DNA of 64,000 bases from Moricandia arvensis (Eukaryota > Streptophyta > Magnoliopsida > Brassicales > Brassicaceae): NCBI GenBank assembly GCA_905132765.1, contig CAJHQP010001846.1:36838-100837 (forward strand). Reading direction: 5' to 3'. The translations under genes were made by a program, and so were the position numbers. Below the pieces are notes generated by a model. That model did not search any database. It was not told where the DNA came from and saw only the letters and a list, made by a program, of their open reading frames with translations. Shown here piece by piece: positions 9,700 through 20,976 of the stretch (its first letter is position 1; every line of letters begins with the position of its first letter).

Positions 9700-12600
9700 T
9701 TTTTTTTTGACATCGGCATAAAAACAGTGTCTAATGTAGACGCTGTGAACCACTCTGGATTTACGGCATTCATATGAATAAAGAAAGAGGCTTGTTTTCT
9801 GGCATCTCGTGCTAGTCCATCCGCCTTTGTATTCTGTGTCCTTGGTATATGAATGAGTTTCGAGTAGTTGAGGCTGGTTTTGAGGATCTTGACATCTTCT
9901 AGGTAGGTCGCAAAGGCTGGCCATTCATCTGGTTCCGACACCATCTTCACCAACTGAAGGCAATACGTAGCAAAGGTAACATGAAATTGTTGTAAGTTCC
10001 TCTGTGTGTAGAGGAGATAGACTCGCCCTTGTGTTTCTTGCTCCCATAAGACCCTCAAATCCGTCCAGAGTGTTGTACCATCCTTATCCCGAGTATTTAT
10101 CCTTCTCTTTCCACGATCCATCTATGAAGCACCATCTTCCAGGAATAGCCAGAAGTGTTAACCCCAGCTCCTCCCTTGTCCTTGTTATTTCCTGGATAAT
10201 TGTGGCTTGAGCCTCATTCCATAAAGAAAATTCTGTTTCTGCCAGGCGTACAAATTGCTAAAGACTTTGTTGTTTCTCGCTTTCCATAGGTACCACAATA
10301 TCCAAGCGAACTGATGGTTTTCCAAAGGTGGCCGAGTTCTCCAAAACAAATAGTCCATATTTGTGAAAAGTGATCCAATTGGAAAAAATTCTGGTTGCGA
10401 AGGAACTTGCGATAAGGTCCAAACTTGTACCGCCGGGGGACATTCAAAGAACACATGGTTAATAGATTCCACCTCTGCTCCACATCTGTCACATTGTGTG
10501 TCTCCTCAAATTCCTCTTGCCTCCAGATTTTTCTTGACGGCAATACATTCAGACAATAATTGCCAGAGAAAATGTTTCATCTTTGGGGGGGGGGCAACAG
10601 ACCTTCCAACAAAGTGCCTTTAGATCATCAGTCGAAGGTCCATAAAACTGTTGTGTTGGCCATGTATCAGGATAAACACGTTCCACTTGATATCCATATT
10701 TCACCGTATACTTTCCATTCATTGTGAAGTGCCAGCCATCTCTATCCGATATTGGGCTGGTACTTAAAGGAATACTTTCTATAATCTGCACATCTTGGGG
10801 ATCTACCAAATTCCGAAGCAGCTGAGGATTCCAAGTTCGAGAGTTAACATTGATGAGTGAGTCCACTGTAAGATCGGGAAAGTATACTTGTAGATTAGGA
10901 TTTGCTGGTCTCGGGCGAGTAGTTGGGAGCCAATGATCATTACATACTAAAATGGATGACCCTGATCCCACCTTTTTTGATTAGTCATTTGCTAACCAAA
11001 GATCTAGCAGAGATCATGCTTCGCCAGCCATAGGACGGCGAGTATGACTTTACCGGATCCAGGGGTGAAGTATTCTTGAAATACCAGCCTTTGAATACTC
11101 CAGCAAATAGAGAGTGCGGCTTGTCTATCAGTCGCCATAATTGCTTACCAAGCATTGCTGTGTTGAAATTGTTAATGTCCTTAAAACCCAGCCCTCTCAT
11201 AACCTTTTGTTGACATAATTTGTCCCATGATTATCAATGCATTCCTTTTGTATTCCCCCCCCCCGAACTCCTCCAGAATTGAGCCATTGCGCTCGTTAGC
11301 TTTTTTGTGGCGGCTTTTGTTAAACGAAAGCAGGACATGACATGATTTGGTGAAGCTGTGACCACTGCTTTAATAATCACCTCATTCCCTCCCTTAGAAA
11401 AAAACTTGAAAGTCCAACCATTCACTCTGTTGCTTAGTCGATCTTGGATAAACCCAAATACTTGTGTCTTTGATCCTCCTAGGCTCTCTGGAAGCCCTAT
11501 ATAGGAGCCCATACCCCCTATATTCTGGATACCCAAAATGTCTCGTAACTTCTGCCTAATGGTTTCGTCAATTTTATGGCCAAATTGGATAAATGACTTT
11601 TGGAAATTTATCAATTGACCCGAAACTCCCTCTTATTCCTTTAAAATCCTCAAAATTATTTGGCATTCCTTCTTCTTTGCTCTACAGAAGAAAAGACTAT
11701 TGTCTGCAAAAAGTAGATGAGAAATTGGAGGGCTCGCCCTCGCCACTTTCATTTCTGTTAAGAGCTTATCATGTTTGCTATGAAAGCTTCCGTACACATA
11801 ATAAATAGATATGGGGAGAGGGGATCCCCCTGTCGCAGCCCTCTCTATGGGATGATGTGTCCTTTTGGTTGGCCATTTAGTAATACTTGATATTGTACCG
11901 AAGTAATACACTCCATCATAAGCTGAATCCAATGTGAATCAAATCCCATATGTGTGAGCAAAGCTCGAATAAAATCCCACTCAACTCTATCATACGCTTT
12001 ACTCATATGTGTCTTTATTGCCATAAACTTATTTGACATGATTTATTGGCTCTCGGTGCATGAAACTTCTCATGTGCAATAAGAATATTATCGGAAATGA
12101 AACGCCCTGCCACAAAAGCCGATTGTGTTTCCGAAATAAGAGTGGGTAGGCAAGTCTTCAGAAGCTGGCATAAAATTTTAGAAATAATTTTGTATCCCAC
12201 ATTACAAAGGCTTATCGGGCATAATTTTGTCATCTTAGTAGGCCTCTCAGTCTTGGGGATGAGACAAATATTTTTAATACTAATTCTTTCGTTCAGCTTC
12301 CCAGAAACCAAAAAAATATTAACCAGATCCAGTATATCAGTTTTTATAAGAGCCCATGAGTGCTGAAAGAAAAATGCCGTCATTCTATCCGGTCCCGGTG
12401 CTTTTTCCGGGTGCATCATAGAGAGTGTCATTCCAACCTCATCCTCAGTCGCTTTTTGGAGTAGTTTTTGATTGACATGTTGAGATACAATCGGTGATAT
12501 TTCACTGAGAAACGCGTCAAAGTTCGTCATGGAAGTTGATCGAAACAGTTCATCAAAATAGTCCACTGCAACTTTTTCAATCCCAGCTTCCTCCGTTATC

Positions 12601-13684
12601 CACTGACCTTCATCATTGTGCAGTCCCACAATCCTATTTCGAGCTCTGCATTGTTTGGTAAGTGCATGGTAAAATTTGGTATTCAGATTCCCCCGAGGTG
12701 TTCCACATGGTTCGAGTCTTTTGTTGCCAATACTCTGCTTCATCCTTGGAAGTCTCCCGAAGTTTCCTAGAGACATCCATGATTTCCTCCTGAGTCTTAT
12801 TATTATCCATTTGAACTTCTTCTAAAGCTTGCTGAAGCTCATTTATTTTCTCCCTCCGAAATGGAAGATTGTTCTTTCGCCATTTAGCAATTATGTGTCT
12901 GCACCTGCTAATTTTGGTAACTATATATCCTGATCCAGAATACAAAGTAGTCCATCCTATTTGTATCGAGTCTATAAGACCCTCCCGTCCTATCCATCTC
13001 TTATCAAAACGGAAAGGGCTTCACCTCTTCAGTACTTTATCGTCCATGATAGCCACGATAGGCCTATGGTCGAAGCCTATCATACCCAAATACTCAGTAA
13101 AAGAGCATGGCAATAGATTATGCTATTCTTCATTTGCTAGAGCCCGATCTAGTCTGCATCGTATCATTTCCTTTCCCCTCCGTCCTTAACAAGACATTTT
13201 ATTACCTCGGGCTGGGAATTCTAAAAGACCACTATTTCTGATCATATTATTAAGTGGTAGAATTGACCCTGCATTGCGGAGTGGGCCACCCTGCTTCTCA
13301 TGATTTCTAGTGATCTCATTCAAATCTCCAATTATGAACCATGGATCCGATCTTGCTTCCTAGACTTGATCTCTCAATTGCCGGACTGGGTCGCCGTTAA
13401 CAAACGAAAGATAAACTTTTTTCCCCAGTGCCACCGCTTCCACATCTATCATCTGGTTGCTAGAAAAAAAGAACCTAAACTTGGTATTCCTGGTTATAAT
13501 AAAGAGCTAACCCTCCGCTTGTACCGTTCGGATCCACCGTAATCAACCTATCATATCCGAAGTGAAATTGGAAACTTTGCGCAAATCCAAAGTCTTGCTG
13601 GTCTATGTTTGTGCCATATTTCTCGAAGATAACTAATGGTCTCCTTACTCCCCATACCTCTGCAATTACAACTTAGAACTTTCA
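9700..13684 (-). pseudogene. LINE ORF2 (endonuclease/reverse transcriptase/RNase H), broken
   Basis: The start is ATG at 13684 (minus), giving MKVLSCNCRGMGS, the usual start of plant LINE ORF2. Following pieces are: endonuclease with GDLNEI near 13310 and GFDHRPIVA near 13060; RT with KAPGPDRM (12400), ISLCNVGYKIISKIL (12200), QSAFVAGRFISDN (12110) and a DRVEWDF block (11980); the catalytic box near 11700 reads FADN instead of YADD/FADD; a zf-RVT piece at 10185-10500 (SINHVFFECP); and an RNase H-like end with TKADGLAR near 9820. At least six frame changes or stops separate these blocks. The loss of the second catalytic Asp alone would inactivate it. Confidence 0.85.
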
Positions 13685-14680
13685 TAAAAATAAACTCATA
13701 ATTTTGTTCAACTCATATGAGCCGTGTGAGTGGATGTGATGATATCCTAAAAATAATAAAACCCGAACAGTATACCCTAATGCCATCATCCATGATACAA
13801 TTGTCCTTAACCTATGTCGCCTTGACTCCCATAGCACCCTTTGGTTTTGAATATCATTCCATCTGTCGTCTTTTACTAAAGTAGAAGTGTAGACACCCTT
13901 CACCACTTCCATATAAATAATTAAGTCTCTTTCAGATGAAGGAACCTCTATGTTCCTACTCTCTTGGTATGTCCATTTGTAAGTCTTCAATAACCGAATA
14001 TGGATTTTTATCTCTGGTATAAAAACGAAAAGTCCTTGGTATGTTTCCATGTTTGCCATGAACCAAACGCACGCCAGCAACATAACCATTTGTTTCAGGG
14101 ACAATGAGAAATTTCCTTCCACCCTGAGGGAGAAAATTCCCTTACTTCCCCAAATATTACCACCTTGAACTCTTTGTCTTGTGTCTTTTAGACTCCCTTG
14201 TATTTAATTTAACGAGACCAAAGACATAAGTTTCCACAGCGTGGAATAATTTTCATGTGACTTGCAATAGAACACCAGAAGAATACCAATACAAAACAGC
14301 AACCCAAGTAACCAGAGAAAGTTTTGAGGGCATAGCAACAGAAAACACCAAAAGGCCATCGCCTTATTCTTATTCCAAGCTGGGACCACAAATAGTACCC
14401 AAACAGACAGACAAATCCCAGAAAACAACAATACTTCTAGAGAATACTCTAGATCAAAACAAAGAAACATGTTCAGAAAACTTATTGCAATAATAAAAAT
14501 AACATAAACATAGCACCAGCTAGCAACATGCGCTCTTAACAGCTCTATAACATACCTCTTATATTCAGGGGTTTTGTGCTCCAGGTTTAGGGTATGAAGT
14601 ACCCTTACGCTCCGCGGGTTTGAAACCCTCTCCTTTACGGGTCTCCGCCTTTGCCACAGTTCTTTTCCTAGGAGAGGTTT
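13685..14680 (-). other. LINE ORF1-ORF2 interval, with end of ORF1
   Basis: Between the ORF2 start and the nested LTR fragment. Minus-strand text near 14560-14640 contains PVKERVSNPRS and LEHKTPEYKR, which I read as the C-terminal part of LINE ORF1. The next part, about 14209-14500, is open and very hydrophobic with Trp/Leu/Phe-rich segments. It is probably the non-coding or decayed LINE spacer rather than a membrane protein gene. Confidence 0.5.
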
Positions 14681-15855
14681 GATGTGCCCTTGGATAGCAC
14701 ACCGGGCAAAACAGACAAGCATGGCTTGATCATGGGAAGCAGTAAAGATATATGTTCATTGTTTGACTCATATCTTCCAAACCACGAGGCTTCAACGCAT
14801 GAAATCACTTGGAGAATGTTCGCAACTCAATTATAGAGCTCCTTGAAGAAGAATCAGATCAAACAGAGTTCAGATGTGGGAGTTATGTCATTTAAAAATC
14901 AGGTGAACTTCAGTTCTCGCGAATTTAGATATGTGCGCATTCAAGTGAGCTGGACTGACACTACTTTGGAGCTGGATGAGCAAATAGACACTACTTTGGA
15001 GCTGAGTGAGCTGAGTGACAGTGAAGATGGAGCTGGTTTAGCTGCTGGACGAAATGGACCGTTTTCAGCCCAAAGAAAAGCTAATAAAAAGTTCAATATT
15101 GGTTTGTTTCTCTCCAAATTCGACCAGCCCTTTCCTCAGTCCATTTCAAGCCCATTCTCATCAAGAATACCAAGAGGGAGTCAAAAAATAATTCATGGTC
15201 GTGGTCTGCATTGAGTTCTTCAAAATCAAGTCAAAATTCAATATCTCGGTTCTACAAAAAGTCTTTAGTCTTAGTCTTTGATTCTATTTTCAATGTCTTG
15301 TTTTTAGCACATTCTTCTTTGGATTTCTACAACTTGTAATCCTATAAATAGGGCCTAAGAGCCACAAAATAAATCATTGAGTTTTCCCCTTTATTTGAGT
15401 TTATCTCTTTATTCTTTGTTTATAACATTTCTGTTTCTTGGTGAGGTTATCTCCGAGTAAACAAACCTTCGATCGTTGGACTTGTGCGTCACATCAAGCA
15501 ACATCGAATCTCTGGTAGTATCAAGAGACCTTCCGCACCTCTTGTGTCACCCTTCAATCCATCAGTTCTCCCTTTTTGGCGAGTTCATATCCATCAGACC
15601 GTTTGAGCGATTTTATCCAATCCTAGGACGTATCAAGTGGTATCAGAGCCATGGGAAGAGAATGATGCACCTTTGGATAGCACACCAGGCAAAACAGACA
15701 TGCATGGCTTGATCATAGGAAGCAGTAAAGATATATATTCATTGTTTGACTCATATCTTCAAAACCACGAGGCTTCAACGCATGAAATCACTTGGAGAAT
15801 GTTCGCAACTCAATTATGGAGCTCCTTGAAGTAGAATCAGATCAAACAGAGTTCA
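14681..15855 (+). mobile_element. LTR-retrotransposon fragment: LTR bounded on both sides by the same gag start
   Basis: A 192-bp direct repeat (14681-14872 and 15664-15855, more than 90% alike) encodes the beginning of a gag-like peptide (TDMHGLI, SLFDSYLQNHEAS). Between them lies an LTR-like sequence with a TATA box (CTATAAATAGGG near 15343) ending in GACGTATCA at 15635. A primer-binding site TGGTATCAGAGCC at 15638-15650 (complementary to initiator tRNA-Met) follows. The order gag start - LTR - PBS - gag start is not a normal element. It could come from insertion of a one-LTR circle form or from deletions in a tandem element. The block interrupts the LINE ORF1 region. Confidence 0.6.
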
Positions 15856-15891
15856 TATTTTTATCTGAATTTCTTCTTTTGATATGGTCTT

Positions 15892-16920
15892 CTAGAACCT
15901 CGGGCACACTTTCATGAAGTAATGTAGTAAACAATCGAATTTCAGCATGCTTGACCCATTTGTATTCCACCTCTTCCACCATTTTACCTTTTCCAAAGTA
16001 CTCTCTCGAGTCCTTCCTTTACGCTGTTGACTTGAATTCCCATTGATGACAACTCCCTTATAGTTTCTGGCTCGATCCTCGTGTCTATTTCCCTCGAACC
16101 CCTCTCCCTTCCTATCACTGGCATCCTTCTGAGCCTCAGATTTCTTCTTATTTAGAGGGCATCTATCGACATCAGTGCAGTAACCAAATAGACGCTCATA
16201 CCACCTCTTCTCCATCGTGAAACTCCCCACCCTTGAACTCCATGGTGGTTTCAAAAACCAGCTCCTGGGAGCCATCAACAGTCACCAACACGCACCCATA
16301 ATCCAAGTCAACCTCCTCAGTGTGCCTTATTGCATCTCCGACGCTTGCAAACATAGGCACTGCCCAAAACTCCAGTGGAACTCCTACCACCCTGACCCAA
16401 AAAGGAATTTTCGAAGGAAAATTAGACGCCTTCTTTGGTTGCCAACGAGCTAAAGCTACCATCCAATAATCAAAGTGGAGCGGTTGCATTTTAAGGACCG
16501 TTTTGATGTCTTCCTCCGCATTGAAATCAAATTGAAATTTGCCAAACCTCAAATCAGCTCCAGCAACCATGTTTTCCATCTTCCAAATCTTTGAAAGGTT
16601 CTGAACCATTGATTTAGTGTCTTGTTTCTCCGGATTCATGCATCTCCCCACCACCGTCTTAGAGTAACCCTTGATAATCTCCGTATTATCAAAATGAGGG
16701 ACCGTGATCTTCAGTCTCTTTCGAGTTACCTCTTCCTTCTTTCGGACTCAAGATGAAGCAAGTAGATGACTCTGCATTATCAACAGAAAGATAAAGATCC
16801 GACTGTTAGCATTCGCAGAGAAAATAAAGCTGTTTGAGAGTGATGTGAGTAAGGAGTAATCCCCGTAGCTACTTCCTTTTTCGAGCATTCTAGACAATGC
16901 CATCTTCGATCGAAACGCCA
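15892..16920 (-). pseudogene. LINE ORF1 (DUF4283 RNA-binding type), broken
   Basis: The minus-strand block at 16196-16654 has the DUF4283 pattern: FQFDFNAEEDI, LHFDYWMVALARW, PFWVRVVGVPLEFW. These domains are found in plant LINE ORF1 and gag-like proteins. It is followed by YERLFGYC...RCPL (about 16140-16200), which looks like a zinc knuckle with the central Cys-His part deleted, then a Lys/Arg-rich tail. The region upstream to 16920 is in other frames. It is non-functional as it stands. Confidence 0.75.
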
Positions 16921-17200
16921 TCCCCGATCAAAGCCCCTGATACTTTCCTTCAGGACGGATCTCATTTGATGCTTCGAGATCCGTTTGATTAGATCCGACG
17001 AACCCTCGATTGCTTCCCATACATCCCGAAAAAGAAGTGAGTCGCTCTAGATCGGAATCTTCCCATTAATCCTCGGATCCCAACCACATAAAACCATGGA
17101 TACCCTCGAATCCTCGAAAACCCTATATCGCCTTGTTCATCGCTTTTCCGTAGAGAGAGATCGTTTTTTTAAATCTGTTATTAGATTATGATATATTAAG

Positions 17201-17748
17201 TATTGAATATGTTTTGAATATTTAAGAAATTATTTCTAAATGTGTTGTGAATCTGCTTTAATATTGGGATTTTTGAAAATATGATTCAAAACTCAATGTC
17301 AAACACAAAAGTAATTTTGAAAATTTTATTTACTTTATTCACCCTAAAAATTTAGATTATTCATGAAAATACCATTACTTTTTCTTTTTCGTAAATGAGT
17401 ATTTTACTCTATTATCCTTATCTTCATAAAGTATTTACAATATTGTCATTGTTATCAATACACCAACCACCATGAACAAGCAATTTAAAGCTCTTAATGC
17501 ATCTTAAAATTAATTTTCAATCCTACTATCTCATTTCTTATGCTCAAAAACTACATCTCTTTCACTTTCTCTCTATATTCATCCAAAATAATCCAAGATT
17601 TTGATTCTAAATTTTGTAAGGTTCAAACTCATGATTCTTGATTATTAACAAGTGGATCTGTTTTGTGGTGAATTTTTTGTGTTACGAGAAGCTAATCAAG
17701 TTATCTTACTGGTTGAAAGTATGAAATTATTTTTTTCCAAATATGTTC
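17201..17748. other. AT-rich spacer
   Basis: No coding frame or RNA seen. It borders the foldback repeat and may belong to the same unrecognised element. Confidence 0.4.
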
Positions 17749-18670
17749 GTCAGAAGACTTCCATGTAAGTATTTTGTTCGTAGAAGACTTATACGAAAGT
17801 GTTCTGATCAATGCAAATGTTACTTTTGCAATTGACTTTATGTGCGTTTTTAGAGATGACTACTCTGGAAGTATTCCAACTTTTCTTTGTTAACAAAAAA
17901 AAATCTTGAAAATACCAGAGAAGACTTCCTATTGAGTACTCTAGGATAAACATGTTAGTTTGCAATTGACCGGATTGTGTTAGAAATTTGACTTTCTCTA
18001 GACTACTTACACGAAAGTCTCCCGTCAAAAGACTTCCATGTAAGTCTTCTGAACTCTCGGTGGAAGTCTTCTCATTATTGTGAAAGTCGTCTCAAGTTAC
18101 TTTTGCTATTGAAAAATAAAATTTAAATATTTAATTTTAACTAAACAACTTCCATGTAAGTATTCCAGAAGATGACTTACATGGAAGTCTTCGAAAATTT
18201 TATTCCGAGAGTCTGGTCAAACTTTGGTTATCACAAAAGACTTTTGTGTAAGTTGTGTACCGGAAGATTTACATGGAAGTCACTAATTAAAATTAAATAG
18301 TTAAGTTTTATTTTTTAATTGCAAAACTAACGTGTGGAAGTCGTCTAGTTAAATGTAAAATTTAAGTTTTATCTTTCTGGTGGTAAATTTTCATGTAAGT
18401 CTTCTAGAAAAAAGTCAAATTTCTAACACAATTTGGTCATTTACAAAACTAATTTGTTTATCCTAGAAGACTTATTGGGAAGTCTTCTCTGGTATTTTTG
18501 ATTTTTTTTCAAAAACAAAAGTAAGCCAATATTTACAATGAGACTTCCAAAAAAGTATTTGTAGATTAGATCTCTTTCAAAGTCTCCTTTGTAAATTTTA
18601 TTGCAAAAATAACCAAAATGGAAGACTTCCTAAAAGTTTTCTGGAATGACTTCCGTGGAAGTTTTCTATG
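17749..18670. repeat. Large foldback (inverted repeat) element, about 920 bp
   Basis: The left arm (about 17749-18178) and right arm (about 18252-18670) are imperfect inverted copies along their whole length, with a loop of about 70 bp. Best part: 17909-18016 against 18390-18500, including GACTTCC, TTAGAAATTTGACTTT and CTAGGATAAACA. Short palindromic words of type GACTTCCATGTAAGTC recur throughout and, more sparsely, to about 19570. There is no coding capacity. It fits a foldback/MITE-like element or the sub-terminal region of a larger DNA transposon. A transcript would form a long hairpin. Confidence 0.7.
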
Positions 18671-20067
18671 TCAAAGTTTAATAAACTTTCATTTTCTCTA
18701 AAATTATAAAGACTCTTTAACATTTTCTTGTTAATTCATGTATATTAGTTGATATTAGGGTTACTGAATGAAATTCATAAATTAATTGGTTTTAATTATG
18801 AGTTTACCAACATTCATATTTATTAATGTTTCTAGATAATCTGAGAAAACTTCCACAGAATTTTTCTACGTTAATTTTTGTAAACTTGTTAAGTAACTTT
18901 AAGATATGTTTCTTAACTTTAAAAACTTTTAAGTAACTTCAAAAATATCAAGTAATATGATTTAATATTTTTTCTTAGATCATAAGATATACTTTTTAAC
19001 TTTCATGAAATTTGAAATTTTAATTTTCACTTAGAATTTGAGTTTCCCGCTTATATTTCAGTTTCCCGCTTTAAATTTAAGTTTTCCAGAAGACTTCCCA
19101 GAAGACTTCTAGTGAAACTATTATATGTTTAAACTTATGTAATGTTTGATACTTTATTAATATGGCTAACTTTTTTTAAGAAGTCTTCTCCCTTAGTTGT
19201 AGCAAATTTGACTAATTTTTGTGTTATTGTGTTTTGCTACTGAAGTTGCATCAATAATTTCAATAATGTCAAGTACTTTTGGTAATATAATATTGTAGAC
19301 ATGAACATATTTGCTATATTTTTATATTAATATCTCTTTAAATTTACAAAAGAATTCACAATTAAAAGAACACACCTATAAATTACAAAACATACCATAA
19401 ACAAAATTATTATAGATCATTTCTCCACAAAAACAAGCTTGGACTCCACTTAACATAGGAGAAGACTCCGTCAGAAAACTTTTTAAGTTTTCTAACACAT
19501 TATATGTTAAAAAACTTCTAAGAAGTGTTAAGTTTTTTTTAAAGATTTCCTAGTAGTCTTCCAAAGTCTGACTTAGATTTGAAAAATTTACAAATTCAAA
19601 AACGTTCAAATGAATTTAACATAGAAAAAATGAGTGGAAATTTAGATAAATCTACATTTAAAGAATACACAAAAATACATATCAAAACATAGATCTATCT
19701 TTAAAATAGTAGAAGATGAGAACTATGTAATAAACAATCTGCTTAATAAGATGAATTAGTTGATCTCAAGGGTCTAAATATATATTTACCTATTTAAAAA
19801 TAAAACTAAATATGGTTAATATAAAAATAAAAATGATAAAAAGTAGTACTTTAATCAATTTTCCTAATATTTGTTTTAGGGATTACTGGTTCTCATGGTT
19901 TTTTCGGGTGCAAAAAAAAAAAAAAATAGAACCTGAAAATTTGAACCGAACTTAATCATAAAAAATGCATTCAGATCAAACTAAATTCGATATAAATACT
20001 TCGGTGCACATCGTTCTTGGGTATTTGGGTTTTGGTTTGGGTAAATTCAAAATACAGGTACATCTCG
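18671..20067. other. Spacer with dispersed AGAAGACTTCC words
   Basis: Continues the AT-rich sequence with isolated AGAAGACTTCC/GGAAGTCTTCT words near 19085, 19180 and 19555. There is an A tract at 19911-19926. No gene seen. Confidence 0.4.
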
Positions 20068-20075
20068 GGTCCGAC

Positions 20076-20807
20076 TGGTGACTTCTTCGGGAACAAGTGG
20101 AACAAGTGGAAAAATGAATGAAAGGGAAAAATAGGAACAAATTAAAAGGAATAAATGCAGAGAGGGAATGAAACAAAATATTGTAATGAATGGTAACCAA
20201 TAAAAGGAATGAATATTTTTAATTAAAGTAGTTTAGAAACTATAGTTTAAAAACATTTTAAATATAACTAAACTTTTTTTTCATAGGTCCGGTGTCTCTT
20301 CTTTCACATGTATCTGTCTTTCACGACGTGATCCGCTAGTGTTTCTTGAACTTGACATGATATCTACAAGTACACATAAAAATATTCATGTTATTTTCTA
20401 TCTTAATACTTGTGTATTGTACATATAACTTTCTCTTTGAAATTGTAAAAAAAAGGTGTGTACCTTTTGCTGGAAAACTTAGTCGATTGTATTAGGTTAG
20501 GTGAATAGAATAGTTCTCACATATATATGGAAGAAAACTAGACGTGAAAAGAACTAAGAAAATGTTAATTTTCTGTATATTTCAGTTCATGTTAATAGAG
20601 ATTTACCTTTTTTTTTAATTTCCATTTTATTCCTTGTCAAAATTGATAGGGAATATGTTTCTTCTACTATTCCCTAAATAAAAAGGAATGAAGAGGAACT
20701 GCACGTATTCCTTATATATCAAAAGTTACTTGTGAATGGTGAAAAAAAAAAAGAATGAATAGGAATGCAATATTCCCTATCGTTCCATTCCTTGGTAGTG
20801 GTCACCA
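20076..20807. mobile_element. Possible MITE with TGGTGAC ends
   Basis: The left end TGGTGACTTCTTC (20076) and the reverse complement of the right end, TGGTGACCACTACC (to 20807), share 7 terminal bases. Inside, AGGAATG/CATTCCT-type words are arranged in opposite orientation near both ends. No target duplication could be shown, so this is only a candidate. Confidence 0.3.
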
Positions 20808-20976
20808 ATCATACCCCTCATCTTCTGTGTTTCGAAACAAATTACTTTCTGGGAGTGTAAAAAATTTTAAGAAAGATAACAGTAAATTTAAGAGCAGTGA
20901 AACCCTCAAAAGTACAAAAGAAGACGTGCAGAGAAACACAACCGGTGATGTTCTGATTGAGGTCTCAGGGTCTTTG

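Larger units (their letters stand above)
9698..17190 (-). mobile_element. Non-LTR retrotransposon (plant L1-type LINE), degenerate
   Basis: The element reads on the minus strand. Its 5' end is near 17190 and its 3' A-tail is the T run at 9698-9709. An identical 10-bp sequence, ATATATTAAG, lies at 9688-9697 and 17191-17200 and is the likely target duplication. ORF1 (DUF4283, zinc-knuckle remnant) and ORF2 (endonuclease, reverse transcriptase, zf-RVT, RNase H-like) are both recognisable and both broken by stops and frameshifts. An LTR-element fragment (14681-15855) lies inside. The element cannot encode working protein. Confidence 0.85.

Noticed and set aside
14204..14722. Hydrophobic 172-codon minus frame resembling a membrane protein
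   Set aside because: It begins in the antisense of the nested gag fragment and continues through LINE ORF1 remnants and spacer; a composite, not a gene.
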